From positions 620,001 through 684,000 of the forward strand of contig NZ_CP031223.1 in assembly GCF_008973485.1 (NCBI RefSeq): DNA of 64,000 nucleotides. Reading direction: 5' to 3'. Source of the DNA: Psychrobacillus glaciei. Lineage in GTDB: Bacteria; Bacillota; Bacilli; Bacillales_A; Planococcaceae. The position numbers and the translations under genes are program-made. The notes under the pieces were generated by a model that had not been told where the DNA came from, did no database searches, and worked only from the letters and a program-made list of their open reading frames with translations. This document shows positions 40,894 through 50,068 of this stretch, piece by piece. Within the stretch, counting starts at the first letter, position 1; each line of letters opens with the position of its first letter.

Positions 40894-41055
40894 AAAGCTT
40901 ACTTTACAGTAATGCTAGGACACTTAGTGAAAGTAATTATGTTGGTCTTGTGAAATTTGTGACAACCCAATCCCAAACTTATAAGCTTTCTGAAGTACTT
41001 TCACTAGGAAAAAGCTTTCTACTACCTAATTTAGGTAGTAGAAAGCTTTTTATTT
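40894..41055 (+). ncRNA. Candidate small RNA with its own promoter and terminator
   Basis: Downstream of the promoter a ~160-base non-coding stretch holds an 11-bp stem TAGTGAAAGTA (40925-40935) / TACTTTCACTA (40996-41006). Directly after it comes a very strong terminator, a stem of about 20 bp (41010-41051), ending in a T-rich run. The loop contains CCCAATCCCAAAC, a C-rich single-stranded region of the kind used by Firmicute sRNAs to pair with ribosome sites. The only frame inside is 13 codons without a ribosome site. No family is recognised. Confidence 0.5.
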
Positions 41056-41077
41056 TGTAGCATAAAGTTAATTTGGA

Positions 41078-41115
41078 ATTGGTCTCGTCTAACCCGAAAC
41101 TGGTCTTATTGTGCT
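41078..41115. repeat. Short GGTCTC/GGTCTT repeat, locus D
   Basis: Two units, GAATTGGTCTCG and GAAACTGGTCTT, about 21 bases apart. They are opposite-strand forms of the GAGACCAATT core seen at 32139-32208. It lies between the sRNA terminator and the end of the PBP gene. Confidence 0.5.
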
Positions 41116-41192
41116 ATTTACCGGATACGGTTAGCGTGCTTTTTCTCCATTCGAACTAAATTAATTGCTAATTTTTGTATCGGTTCTTGATT

Positions 41193-43262
41193 TTATTCTC
41201 CAAAAAGTGAGAAGGGAAAAATGGACCATGGGTGGTCATCCTCTGTTCTTTCTTCAAATGTTTGTGGTTTTAACTTCGGATCAGTACATAGTTTTGTTGG
41301 AACATCTTTTTCCTTTAAATAGACAAGTCGTTGTTTCTTACAAGCTGAAGTCGCAATTCCACCGGTTTCAATATCGACAATGACTCCACGTATACCTGGC
41401 GGAGCAATAAACGGCTCCACGGGTAACCCTTGGTGTGCCTTTTCCATAAATTCAATCCAAACCTGCTTTGTTACTTGCTTTGCTTCGGCATCACTTACTT
41501 GTTTTCCTTGGTCATAGCCATTCCAGACACCTGCAGTGAGTTGTGGAGAGAATCCGATTATATATTGATCGGTATTCGTTGTCCCAGATTTTGCTGCATA
41601 TGGTCGAGTTTGTTTGGAACGAATGCTATTTCCTGTTGCTGGGGAATAATCATTAAAAGTCGGGTCAAACATTCCAGTGAGTAGATGCGATAGCATAAAT
41701 GCATCTTGCTCCAACAGTACCTTCTTTTCTTTTGTTTTTTCAGTTTCTACGTCGTAGATTACTTTGCCTTTATTATTAGAAATTTTTGTTATATATGTTG
41801 GTTCCTTTTGGATTCCTTTATCCGAAATCGTGTTATATGCTTTCGTCATATCGAAAAGGGAGACTTCAGATGTTCCAAGTGCCGTTGCAGGAGTATCCTT
41901 AATTTCCATATCAATATTAAAGCGCTTAATCAGTTGTTGGAATGGTTTGTAGCCAACTTGTTCAAACGTTTTGACTGCATAAATATTATCCGAAATAGCA
42001 ATTGCCTGCGCCAGTGAAATGGGGTGCTCTGCGAATTCACCATTTACATTTTTTGGTTCATATTCACGCCGGCCATTATCATATGTGAAAACAGTTCTTT
42101 CGCTATCCATATACGTTAACGGGGAAAAGCCATTTTCGAGTGCAGCGGCATATAATAAGGGCTTAATCGTGGAGCCAGGTTGTCTCTTTGCTTGCGTAAC
42201 TCTGTTAAACGGACTTTCTGCAAAACTGCGTCCACCAACCATTGCCGTCACGTAACCTGTTTTCGGTTCCATGCTAATAAACCCAATTTGTAACTCACCT
42301 TCTGGCATCCACTTTTCAATCACTTCTTCCGCTGCTTGTTGATGTTGTCTATTTAATGTTGTTTCAATTGTCCACCCACCTTCCTCGATGCGTAGACCTT
42401 TTCTCTTTACAATTTCGCTCGCTTCTTTCCACACTTCCTCTAAAAAGTAAGGAGCGGTTTTCTTCGTTACAACAGAATCTTCCGCTTTTAAAACGAATTT
42501 TTCTTTTTTTGCCCGTTCACGTTGCGCAGTTGTTACAAATTGTTGATCTTCCATAAGTTTCAAAATTAGTTGTTGTCTGTCTACTGCTTTCTTTTCGTTT
42601 ACCAAAGGAGAATAATGCGAAGGACCTTTTGGAATAGCCATTAATAAAGCGGACTCTGATAGTGTTATATTTTTTGCGCTTTTTCCAAAATAAAACCTAC
42701 TTGCTGCTTCCACACCGTACATTCCGTGACCAAAGTAGACCGTATTTAAATAACCTTCTAATAAATCTTCTTTTTCGTAAAAAATTTCTAACCGGTACGC
42801 AAATAATGCCTCGTTTATTTTCCGATTCCATGATTTTTCATGTGTTAAAAATAAATTTCGTGCGTATTGTTGCGTAATTGTGCTAGCCCCTTCCACTTTT
42901 TTACCTGCTTTTACATCTTTCAAAAGAGCAGAAGCAATTCGGGAAAAATCAAATCCGTGATGCTTATAAAAGTCCTTGTCTTCTACTGCAATTGCGGCTT
43001 GAGATAGGAAAGGGGACATCTCATCCAATGAAACCCAGTAACGTCTTTGTTCTTCAAATCGATCACCAATTACATTTCCTTGATTATCTAAAAAGACAGA
43101 GGAAATAGGGACTTGAATAATAGGTGCCCCAACGATTTGCGCATAAATACGAAGAGTTACAAATGCACCAGATAATGCACAAATAGCAGCAATACTAAGT
43201 AGAAAAAACCTTTTCATGCGTTTTGATCGTTTGACTTTTTTCCGATGTTGCACACGACGCAT
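41193..43262 (-). CDS. pbpG: Class A penicillin-binding protein (transglycosylase/transpeptidase)
   Basis: A 689-residue bifunctional PBP: short cytoplasmic basic N-terminus, one transmembrane helix (19-42), GT51 glycosyltransferase domain with catalytic E94 ('AVEDKDFYKHHG') and 'STITQQYARN', then a transpeptidase domain with S364-x2-K367, S424-D-N426 and K558-S-G-T561. It polymerises and cross-links peptidoglycan. Position next to ywhD and speE identifies it with B. subtilis pbpG (PBP 2d, YwhE), which acts in sporulation. RBS AACGGGG before the ATG. Monocistronic. Confidence 0.93.
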   Translation of the reverse strand: MRRVQHRKKVKRSKRMKRFFLLSIAAICALSGAFVTLRIYAQIVGAPIIQVPISSVFLDNQGNVIGDRFEEQRRYWVSLDEMSPFLSQAAIAVEDKDFYKHHGFDFSRIASALLKDVKAGKKVEGASTITQQYARNLFLTHEKSWNRKINEALFAYRLEIFYEKEDLLEGYLNTVYFGHGMYGVEAASRFYFGKSAKNITLSESALLMAIPKGPSHYSPLVNEKKAVDRQQLILKLMEDQQFVTTAQRERAKKEKFVLKAEDSVVTKKTAPYFLEEVWKEASEIVKRKGLRIEEGGWTIETTLNRQHQQAAEEVIEKWMPEGELQIGFISMEPKTGYVTAMVGGRSFAESPFNRVTQAKRQPGSTIKPLLYAAALENGFSPLTYMDSERTVFTYDNGRREYEPKNVNGEFAEHPISLAQAIAISDNIYAVKTFEQVGYKPFQQLIKRFNIDMEIKDTPATALGTSEVSLFDMTKAYNTISDKGIQKEPTYITKISNNKGKVIYDVETEKTKEKKVLLEQDAFMLSHLLTGMFDPTFNDYSPATGNSIRSKQTRPYAAKSGTTNTDQYIIGFSPQLTAGVWNGYDQGKQVSDAEAKQVTKQVWIEFMEKAHQGLPVEPFIAPPGIRGVIVDIETGGIATSACKKQRLVYLKEKDVPTKLCTDPKLKPQTFEERTEDDHPWSIFPFSLFGE

Positions 43263-43433
43263 AAAAATCTACCCCGTTCTTTTTGATGTTTTCATTAGTA
43301 TGAGAACAATAGATTCAAATTAAACAGAAGAAGAAAAAAGTATTGCACTTTTGTCAAAAACCTCTATACTTTCTTTGTATTTAATTTTTTAAAAAAAGTA
43401 CACATAAAATATATAGTTAGAGGAGATAGATAC

Positions 43434-44267
43434 ATGGCTGGATTTTGGTTTACAGAAAAGCAAACCGAGAACTTTGGCATCACAATGAAGGTGAACCGTA
43501 CACTTCATACGGAGCAAACGGACTTTCAACTACTAGAAATGGCAGAAACAGAAGAGTGGGGGAATATGCTCTTTTTAGACGGAATGGTAATGACGTCACA
43601 AAGAGATGAGTTTGTGTATCACGAAATGGTAGCACACGTTCCTTTATTTACACATCCTAATCCAGAAAACGTATTAGTTGTCGGAGGCGGAGATGGTGGT
43701 GTAATCCGTGAAATCATGAAGCATCCAAAAGTGAAAAAAGCAACACTTGTTGATATAGATGGAAAAGTGATTGAGTATTCGAAAGTATATTTACCAGAAA
43801 TCGCTTGTGAATTAGAAAACCCACGTGTAGACGTTCAAGTTGGCGATGGCTTTATGCATATTGCTGAGTCAGAAAACGAATACGATGTAATTATGGTAGA
43901 TTCTACAGAACCAGTTGGACCAGCTGTGAATTTATTTACAAAAGGTTTCTACGCAGGAATCTCTAAAGCACTTAAAGAAGATGGATTATTCGTTGCACAA
44001 TCGGACAACCCGTGGTTCAAAGCGGACCTAATCCGACAAGTACAAAAAGACGTAAAAGAAATTTTCCCAATTACAAATATGTACTTGGCAAATATTCCAA
44101 CTTACCCAAGTGGTCTATGGTGCTTCACAATTGGTTCGAAAAAATATGATCCACTTCAAGTGCCGGAAGAGCAATTCTTTGATATAGAAACGAAATATTA
44201 TACAAAAGAGCTTCACAAAGCGGCATTTGTTTTACCGAAATTTGTGAAAGATCTTGCAGGAGAGTAA
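43434..44267 (+). CDS. speE: Spermidine synthase
   Basis: A 277-residue aminopropyltransferase with the SAM-like fold motif '[19 protein letters not shown]' (decarboxy-SAM site), '[11 protein letters not shown]' with the catalytic Asp, and '[13 protein letters not shown]'. It transfers an aminopropyl group from decarboxylated SAM to putrescine. RBS AGAGGAGATAG. The next gene, speB, starts four bases after its stop, so speE-speB forms an operon that turns agmatine-derived putrescine into spermidine. Confidence 0.96.
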   Translation: MAGFWFTEKQTENFGITMKVNRTLHTEQTDFQLLEMAETEEWGNMLFLDGMVMTSQRDEFVYHEMVAHVPLFTHPNPENVLVVGGGDGGVIREIMKHPKVKKATLVDIDGKVIEYSKVYLPEIACELENPRVDVQVGDGFMHIAESENEYDVIMVDSTEPVGPAVNLFTKGFYAGISKALKEDGLFVAQSDNPWFKADLIRQVQKDVKEIFPITNMYLANIPTYPSGLWCFTIGSKKYDPLQVPEEQFFDIETKYYTKELHKAAFVLPKFVKDLAGE

Positions 44268-44271
44268 GCCG

Positions 44272-45144
44272 ATGAGATTTGATGAAGCTTATTCAGGAAA
44301 TGTATTTATAAAAAGCAACCAAAATTACGAAGAAGCACAAGCAGTTATTTATGGTATGCCAATGGACTGGACGGTAAGTTATCGTCCAGGTTCACGTTTT
44401 GGCCCACAACGTATTCGTGAAGTATCCATTGGATTAGAGGAATATAGCCCGTATTTAGACCGCGATCTAGATGATGTGAACTATTTTGATGCTGGTGACA
44501 TTCCACTTCCATTTGGAAATGCTGCAAAAAGTTTAGATCTAATTGCAGATTTTATTAGCAAGCTAATGCAAGATGGTAAAATTCCTGTTGGTATGGGCGG
44601 CGAGCATTTAGTATCATGGCCTGTAATGAAAACAGTTGCAGACAACTATAAAGACCTTGCGATTATTCATATGGATGCGCACACAGATTTACGCGTAGAG
44701 TACGAGGGAGAACCGCTTTCACACTCCACTCCAATTCGCAAAATTGCAGAATACATCGGTCCAAAAAATGTATACTCATTTGGAATTCGTTCTGGCATGA
44801 AAGAAGAATTTGATTGGGCAAAAGAAAATGGCATGCAAATTGCTAAATTCGAAGTATTGGAACCTTTGAAAGAAGTACTTCCTACGCTTGCAGGTCGACC
44901 TGTCTATGTCACAATTGACATCGATGTTTTAGACCCTGCACACGCACCTGGAACAGGAACAGTAGACTGCGGCGGAATCACAAGTCGTGAACTACTAGCT
45001 TCTATCCATGCAATCGCAAACTCAGGCGTAAACGTAGTTGGCTTCGACTTAGTAGAAGTTGCACCGATATACGATTCGTCTGAACAAACAGCAAACACTG
45101 CTAGTAAATTACTACGCGAAATGATCTTAGGCTGGGTAAAGTAG
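44272..45144 (+). CDS. speB: Agmatinase
   Basis: A 290-residue ureohydrolase, the exact length of B. subtilis SpeB. The Mn-binding motifs are all present: 'GMGGEHL' (His), 'DAHTDLR' (D-H-D), 'SHSTPIR', and 'TIDIDVLDPAHAPGTG'. It hydrolyses agmatine to putrescine and urea. The ATG at 44272 follows GGAGAG in the end of speE; further in-frame codons upstream lie inside speE. A copy of its last 20 codons lies 40 bases downstream (45185-45247). Confidence 0.96.
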   Translation: MRFDEAYSGNVFIKSNQNYEEAQAVIYGMPMDWTVSYRPGSRFGPQRIREVSIGLEEYSPYLDRDLDDVNYFDAGDIPLPFGNAAKSLDLIADFISKLMQDGKIPVGMGGEHLVSWPVMKTVADNYKDLAIIHMDAHTDLRVEYEGEPLSHSTPIRKIAEYIGPKNVYSFGIRSGMKEEFDWAKENGMQIAKFEVLEPLKEVLPTLAGRPVYVTIDIDVLDPAHAPGTGTVDCGGITSRELLASIHAIANSGVNVVGFDLVEVAPIYDSSEQTANTASKLLREMILGWVK

Positions 45145-45184
45145 AAAGCGGCTAATCTTTGTTGCTGCGACGAGCTTTGCGCGG

Positions 45185-45247
45185 GAGCAGACGGCTAAAA
45201 CAGCTTCGAAATTGCTACGTGAAATGATTTTAGGCTGGGTAAAATAA
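45185..45247 (+). pseudogene. Duplicated 3' tail of speB
   Basis: In one frame this reads EQTAKTASKLLREMILGWVK and a stop, nearly identical to the real SpeB C-terminus (EQTANTASKLLREMILGWVK). The DNA differs at several silent positions (for example CGT/CGC and ATT/ATC), and homology begins abruptly at the Glu codon. The speB terminator follows this tail, not the intact gene. It looks like the end of an older speB allele left after recombination. Confidence 0.8.
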
Positions 45248-45249
45248 AT

Positions 45250-45286
45250 AAACGTGATGTCCTTTTACAAGGGCATCACGTTTTTT
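45250..45286 (+). terminator. Terminator of the speE-speB operon
   Basis: AACGTGATGTCCTT / AAGGGCATCACGTT (one mismatch) followed by six T. The 190 bases after it, up to ywiB, show no other feature. Confidence 0.92.
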
Positions 45287-45486
45287 AGTCTCGGCTATAC
45301 GGGAATTGGTATCGTTAATTCACTAATTGTAAGCGGAGCGGTCATTGTTGATTTATATGGATTACTTTATTTCTTCTAGATGATTTTGCTAAAATAGTGT
45401 ATTCATTTTTGATTAGTTGTCATTGCCTAGCTTTTAGCCTTATAATAATAAGGTTATAGTAAAAAATGTTCTAAAGGATGAAAGTA

Positions 45487-45906
45487 ATGTCTCAACCACT
45501 TAAAAAGCGAGTAAATATTCGTTTATTATCAACGATTAGTCATCCTGATGTCGAGAAAGAAATGTTCGATATACAAACGACAGGAGAACTAATTTTAAAA
45601 GGGGCTCAACCTTATTTAGTTTACGAAGAAGTGCAGGATGAAAAAAATAGTCGAACAACTGTAAAGCTAGGTGGAAAGACGGCTTTAATCATGCGAAGTG
45701 GTGGAGTCAAAATGCGGTTGCCATTTACGAGTGGGGAGCTTCAAACAGGAAGTTACGATACAATTTATGGCGTAATAATGATCACAACAAATACGAAGCA
45801 CTTGCATTTTGAAGATGGACATTTCCAAGTGGAATATGAGTTGTTAATAAATGATGAAGTTGCAGGTACATATACATTAGAACTTATTTATACGGAGGCG
45901 AATTAA
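45487..45906 (+). CDS. ywiB: YwiB family protein (DUF1934)
   Basis: A 139-residue calycin-like beta-barrel protein with the pattern 'VNIRLLSTI', 'TGELILKGAQPYLVYEE', 'VKLGGKTALIMRSGGVKMRLPF' and a C-terminal 'GTYTLELIYTEAN'. It is a conserved neighbour of argS in Bacilli; the function is unknown. The ATG at 45487 is eight bases after AAAGGATG, so it is preferred to the ATG at 45478 within that site. The stop is directly abutted by the argS ATG. Confidence 0.88.
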   Translation: MSQPLKKRVNIRLLSTISHPDVEKEMFDIQTTGELILKGAQPYLVYEEVQDEKNSRTTVKLGGKTALIMRSGGVKMRLPFTSGELQTGSYDTIYGVIMITTNTKHLHFEDGHFQVEYELLINDEVAGTYTLELIYTEAN

Positions 45907-47574
45907 ATGAACGCAGTAGAAAAAGTGCAACAGTCCATTAAAATGGCATTGCAAGAAGCGATAATAAAAGCGGAACTTGTAGAAAAGGAGCAAATTCCTG
46001 CTATCCATTTAGAAACACCAAAAGACAAAGCAAATGGGGATTACGCAACGAATATTGCGATGCAATTAACAAAGCTTGCAAAAAGAAATCCTCGCCAAGT
46101 TGCTGAAGCAATTGTAGAAAATCTAGATATGACGGGAACAATGATGGAGAAAATCGACATCGCTGGACCTGGATTTATGAACATTAATGTTCGAAAAGAT
46201 TATTTACAAGAAGTAGTAAAAGCTGCCTTAACAGAAAACGAAAACTACGGACGTACTACTTTTGGTGCTGGAGAAAAAGTGCAAGTCGAGTTCGTTTCTG
46301 CAAATCCAACTGGTGACTTACATTTAGGGCATGCTCGTGGTGCATCAGTAGGGGATTCCTTATGTAATGTACTAGATTTCGCTGGATATGATGTAGCCCG
46401 TGAGTATTATATTAATGACGCTGGTAATCAAATCCACAACTTAGCTATTTCGATTGAAGCTCGCTATTTTGAAGCATTAGGTTTGGAAAAAGAAATGCCA
46501 GAAGACGGGTATCGCGGTCAAGATATTATTGATATTGCTGCAGCGCTTATGAAAGAACATGGAGACAAGTTTGTATCTATGTCCGATGAAGATCGTTATA
46601 AAGCATTCCGTGCACACGGTTTAAAAGTAGAACTTGCTAAATTACAAAAAGACTTAGCGGATTTCCGTGTAGGTTTTGATAATTGGTTCTCTGAAACTTC
46701 TTTATATCAAGGTGGAAAAATTGACGTTGCCCTAGATAAATTAAAAGCGAATGGTCATATCTTTGAAGAAGAGGGAGCAACTTGGTTCCGTTCTACTACT
46801 TTTGGCGATGACAAAGACCGTGTATTAATTAAAAGTGATGGCTCATTCACCTATTTATTGCCAGACATCGCATACCATGAAGATAAATTAGTGCGTGGAT
46901 TCGATCAACTGATCAACATATGGGGAGCAGACCACCACGGCTATATCCCACGTATGAAAGCGGCGATTGAAGCACTTGGATACGAACGTGAAAAACTAGA
47001 AGTATCGGTTATTCAAATGGTTCAGTTGTATAAAGACGGCGAAAAAATGAAGATGAGTAAGCGTACAGGAAAAGCTGTTACGATGCGTGAGCTTGTAGAA
47101 GAAGTTGGGCTAGATGCAGTTCGTTATTTCTTCGGCATGCGTTCAGGTGATTCGCATATGGATTTCGATTTAGACTTAGCTGTTTCTCAATCAAATGAAA
47201 ATCCAGTATATTATGCACAATATGCACATGCACGTATTTGCTCGATTTTACGAGCAGCAGAAACACAAGGACTGAAGGCATCTACGGATTCACTTGAATT
47301 ATTACAAAGCGAAAAAGAATTAGACTTATTGAAAAAAATCGGTGACTTCCCACAAGTGGTAGCGGACGCTGCAAAACTTCGTGCACCTCACCGTGTTGCA
47401 ACATACATCCAAGAACTAGCTACAGCTTTCCACAGTTTCTACAACGCGGATAAAGTACTGAATGCGGAAAACGTTGCACAAACAGAAGCACGACTAGCAT
47501 TAGTGACTTCAGCACGCCAAACAATTGCAAATGCACTTCGATTAATTGGTGTAACTGCTCCGGAAAAAATGTAA
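45907..47574 (+). CDS. argS: Arginyl-tRNA synthetase
   Basis: A 555-residue class I synthetase: N-terminal Add-1 domain, HIGH motif '[19 protein letters not shown]' (HLGH), KMSKS motif as '[11 protein letters not shown]', and the C-terminal DALR anticodon-binding domain. It charges tRNA(Arg). It starts immediately after the ywiB stop with AGGCG upstream, so ywiB-argS is an operon. A terminator and a 21-bp repeat array follow. Confidence 0.97.
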   Translation: MNAVEKVQQSIKMALQEAIIKAELVEKEQIPAIHLETPKDKANGDYATNIAMQLTKLAKRNPRQVAEAIVENLDMTGTMMEKIDIAGPGFMNINVRKDYLQEVVKAALTENENYGRTTFGAGEKVQVEFVSANPTGDLHLGHARGASVGDSLCNVLDFAGYDVAREYYINDAGNQIHNLAISIEARYFEALGLEKEMPEDGYRGQDIIDIAAALMKEHGDKFVSMSDEDRYKAFRAHGLKVELAKLQKDLADFRVGFDNWFSETSLYQGGKIDVALDKLKANGHIFEEEGATWFRSTTFGDDKDRVLIKSDGSFTYLLPDIAYHEDKLVRGFDQLINIWGADHHGYIPRMKAAIEALGYEREKLEVSVIQMVQLYKDGEKMKMSKRTGKAVTMRELVEEVGLDAVRYFFGMRSGDSHMDFDLDLAVSQSNENPVYYAQYAHARICSILRAAETQGLKASTDSLELLQSEKELDLLKKIGDFPQVVADAAKLRAPHRVATYIQELATAFHSFYNADKVLNAENVAQTEARLALVTSARQTIANALRLIGVTAPEKM

Positions 47575-47579
47575 AATCC

Positions 47580-47609
47580 AACACTTCGGCCTCGGTCGGA
47601 GTGTTTTTT
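47580..47609 (+). terminator. Terminator after argS
   Basis: ACACTTCG / CGGAGTGT (one G-T pair) followed by six T, just past the argS stop. Confidence 0.85.
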
Positions 47610-47624
47610 GATGGATTAAGGGTG

Positions 47625-47771
47625 AATCGGTCGTATAGCCCCGATAATCGGTTGAATACTGCACATAATCGGTCGAATACAGAACAAAATCTGTCGAATG
47701 ACACCAATAATCGGTCGAATACAGAACAAAATCGGTCGAATGACACCAATAATCGGTCGAATAAAATAAAT
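47625..47771. repeat. 21-bp tandem repeat, seven copies, locus E
   Basis: Seven units of exactly 21 bases begin at 47625, 47646, 47667 and so on, each starting AATCGGTCGAAT or a near form (AATCGGTTGAAT, AATCTGTCGAAT) followed by nine less conserved bases. Units 3 and 5 and units 4 and 6 are nearly identical, so a 42-bp pair was duplicated. Because 21 is a multiple of three, open frames run through it on both strands, but these are not genes. On the other strand the core is ATTCGACCGATT. Confidence 0.92.
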
Positions 47772-47798
47772 ACGGCACAGAATCAAAAAAAATCGCTG

Positions 47799-47826
47799 TC
47801 GACAACAATTCAATTTAAGGTATAAT
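47799..47826 (+). promoter_or_regulatory. Promoter of the cobalamin operon
   Basis: TCGACA (47799-47804) and TATAAT (47821-47826) with a 16-base spacer, about 25 bases before the riboswitch aptamer. Confidence 0.65.
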
Positions 47827-47850
47827 GAAAACGATGCATCACGAATATTT

Positions 47851-47975
47851 TGAACATAAAGGTGCTTACTAGTTTACTAGTGAGTTAAAAGGGAAGCTGG
47901 TTCAAACCCAGCGCGGTCCCGCCACTGTATGTGATAGAACACTATCACGAGTCAGAAAACCTGCCTTTATGCGTT
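47851..47975 (+). promoter_or_regulatory. Cobalamin riboswitch (aptamer)
   Basis: The leader has the conserved AdoCbl-aptamer parts in order: AAAGGTGC, a variable stem, AAAAGGGAAGCTGGT, AACCCAGCGCGGTCCCGCCACTGT (B12 box, seen at 47905-47928), a hairpin GTGATAG/CTATCAC, GAGTCAG and ACCTGCCT. Bound cobalamin should favour the terminator at 48055-48084 and switch off the uptake and salvage genes downstream. The layout (aptamer, linker, terminator, btuF) is the normal one for Firmicutes. Confidence 0.95.
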
Positions 47976-48054
47976 TACACTTTTGTACCTACGAGGATAG
48001 GTTTGTGTAAGTCAGCTTGTTATATACATAAACTAGCAGATTTATACCTATTTT

Positions 48055-48084
48055 ATCTCTCGTTCAATGGACGAGGGATTTTTA
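48055..48084 (+). terminator. Riboswitch-controlled terminator
   Basis: ATCTCTCGT / ACGAGGGAT with a seven-base loop followed by five T, 27 bases before the btuF start. It is the likely expression platform. The linker contains GTACCTACGAGGATAGG near 47987, which could pair with part of the terminator as anti-terminator; I did not fold it. Confidence 0.75.
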
Positions 48085-48110
48085 TTTGCACAAAAATGGA
48101 GGAATGACAG

Positions 48111-49079
48111 ATGAAGAAGATGTGGCAATTATGGTTGGCATCCGCATTAGCAGTATTATTGCTAGTAGGATGTGGGGCAAAAGAAGCAACACCAGTCGTT
48201 AATAAAGATAATGCACAACAAGAAACAGCAGTAGAAAAAGCAACATTCCCACTAACAATAACAGATGCAGTTGGCAATGATATTACATTAGAAGAAGCAC
48301 CAAAAACAATCGTTTCGATGATCCCAAGTAATACAGAAATCTTATTTGCACTTGGTTTAAATGATGAAATTGTTGGAGTAAACGATTATGACGACTATCC
48401 AGCAGAAGCGCTTGAAAAAGAGAAAATTGGCGGTACGGATTTCAACGTGGAAAAAATTCTATCCATGAATCCAGATGTCGTATTTGCACATGAGTCCATG
48501 TTAGGCAAGGGAGATGCTGGATTACAACAAATCCGCGATGCTGGTGTGAAAGTGTTTGTTGTGAAAAATGCAGCTAACTTTGATGAAACATATACTACAA
48601 TCGAGCAAATTGGACGTGCAACTGGGAAATTAACAGAAGCACAAAAAATTGTAAAAGATATGAAAGCAAAAGTAGCAGATGTAACAGCAAAAATTGCAAA
48701 AGTAAAAACGAAGAAAACAGTTTTCGTCGAAACATCAGATGTTCCTCAAATTTACACACCAGGTAAAGGAACTTTCATGCAAGAAATTTTAAATATGGTA
48801 AATGCAGAAAATGTTGCAGCAGACCAAGAAGGTTGGTTCCAAATAGAGCCAGAAGAAATTGTTAGCCGTAATCCAGATGTTATTCTTGTTATGTATAGCT
48901 ATGTAGATGGAATAGTTGAAAGTGTTAAAGCTCGCCCTGGATTTGATACGATTAATGCAGTAAAAAATAATGAAGTCGTGCAAGTGGATGAAAATACGAC
49001 AAGTCGTACCGGTCCTCGTCTTGCATATGGATTAGAAGAAGTAGCGAAAGCAATCTATCCAGAGGCTTTTAGTGAGTAA
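48111..49079 (+). CDS. btuF: Cobalamin ABC transporter, substrate-binding lipoprotein
   Basis: A 322-residue lipoprotein: signal peptide with lipobox LLVG-C21, then a class III (BtuF/FhuD-type) binding fold with 'KTIVSMIPSNTEILFALGL' and 'DYDDYPAEALEKEKIGG'. It captures corrinoids and passes them to BtuC. RBS GGAGGAATG. First gene behind the cobalamin riboswitch, which supports B12 rather than siderophore uptake. Its end overlaps the btuC start. Confidence 0.93.
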   Translation: MKKMWQLWLASALAVLLLVGCGAKEATPVVNKDNAQQETAVEKATFPLTITDAVGNDITLEEAPKTIVSMIPSNTEILFALGLNDEIVGVNDYDDYPAEALEKEKIGGTDFNVEKILSMNPDVVFAHESMLGKGDAGLQQIRDAGVKVFVVKNAANFDETYTTIEQIGRATGKLTEAQKIVKDMKAKVADVTAKIAKVKTKKTVFVETSDVPQIYTPGKGTFMQEILNMVNAENVAADQEGWFQIEPEEIVSRNPDVILVMYSYVDGIVESVKARPGFDTINAVKNNEVVQVDENTTSRTGPRLAYGLEEVAKAIYPEAFSE

Positions 49080-50067
49080 AGCCATGATCGGCTACATCTT
49101 GTCCATTACTGCTTTAGTAGTAGCAATTTGGCTAGGTGTATCGGTCGGATCCGTAAAGGTACCGATCAGCACATTATGGGATACGGGAGCAGATAAAATT
49201 GCGACGAATATCGTTTGGAAAATTCGTATGCCGCGTGTAGTACTTGCAGGGCTAGTTGGTGCATCACTAGCCATTGCAGGTGCCGCTTTTCAAGCGTTAT
49301 TTAAAAATCCGCTTGCCGATCCTTATACGTTAGGAGTGTCGTCCGGTGCCTCAGTAGGCGCCGTGGCTACGCTCTTTTTCGGTATTTCGGTGCCTTTTTT
49401 AGGGATTTATACGTTACCAGTTTTTAGTATGATTGGTGCTTTAGTTACGATGCTCCTCGTTATGTCATTTGCCAAACTAGTTGATCGTTCGATGAAAATG
49501 GAGACAATCATTTTAACAGGAATCATTTTTAGTTCTTTTCTAGGCTCTGTCATATCTCTTATGATTGCACTAACAGGAGAAGAGTTACGCCAAATAATTG
49601 GCTGGCTTCTCGGTAGTGTATCGATGCGGGGCTGGAGTTTTGTGCAAATGGCATTACCATTTATGATTATTGGCGCACTTTTATTAGGCTTGAATACTAG
49701 AGAGTTAAATGCCATGCTGTTTGGAGAAGAACGTGCAAAGCATTTAGGGGTCAACGTCAAACGACGAAAAATGATGATATTAATTGGCGGCTCTATGCTA
49801 ACGGGAACTGCAGTTGCAGTATCTGGGACGATTGGATTTGTAGGACTTGTTGTGCCGCATATGACCAGGCTTTTATTTGGTTCCGATAATCGACATGTGT
49901 TGCCACTGAGTTTCATCAATGGAGCGGCACTGCTCATCGTCTGTGATTTAGTGTCGCGCACGATTATTTCCCCAACGGAACTGCCAATTGGTGTCATAAC
50001 TGCATTTATTGGTGCACCTGTTTTTGCATTTATTTTCTTTAGACAACGAAAAAAGGGAGGCATTTAA
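49072..50067 (+). CDS. btuC: Cobalamin ABC transporter, permease
   Basis: A 331-residue FecCD-family permease with about ten helices; 'RMPRVVLAGLVGASLAIAGA' and 'NPLADPYTLGVSSGASVGA' in the first half and 'GFVGLVVPHMTRLLFG' in the second are family signatures. It works as a homodimer with BtuD. The start is GTG at 49072, eight bases inside btuF, with an ATG at 49084 as alternative. Confidence 0.94.
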   Translation: MSKAMIGYILSITALVVAIWLGVSVGSVKVPISTLWDTGADKIATNIVWKIRMPRVVLAGLVGASLAIAGAAFQALFKNPLADPYTLGVSSGASVGAVATLFFGISVPFLGIYTLPVFSMIGALVTMLLVMSFAKLVDRSMKMETIILTGIIFSSFLGSVISLMIALTGEELRQIIGWLLGSVSMRGWSFVQMALPFMIIGALLLGLNTRELNAMLFGEERAKHLGVNVKRRKMMILIGGSMLTGTAVAVSGTIGFVGLVVPHMTRLLFGSDNRHVLPLSFINGAALLIVCDLVSRTIISPTELPIGVITAFIGAPVFAFIFFRQRKKGGI

Positions 50068-50068
50068 T

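Noticed and set aside
40923-40964. 13-codon peptide inside the candidate sRNA
   Set aside because: No ribosome site and a length that occurs by chance.
47625-47771. CRISPR array
   Set aside because: Units are 21 bases in direct contact without unique spacers, and there are no cas genes.
47542-47825. Open frames of 65-109 codons on both strands with repeating Tyr/Ser/Thr/Asp or Arg/Ser/Asn peptides
   Set aside because: They are by-products of the 21-bp tandem repeat: 21 is a multiple of three, so frames stay open on both strands. No ribosome sites.
48053-48277. 74-codon frame opposite the start of btuF
   Set aside because: It overlaps the riboswitch terminator and the btuF signal peptide on the other strand, without a ribosome site; an antisense shadow.
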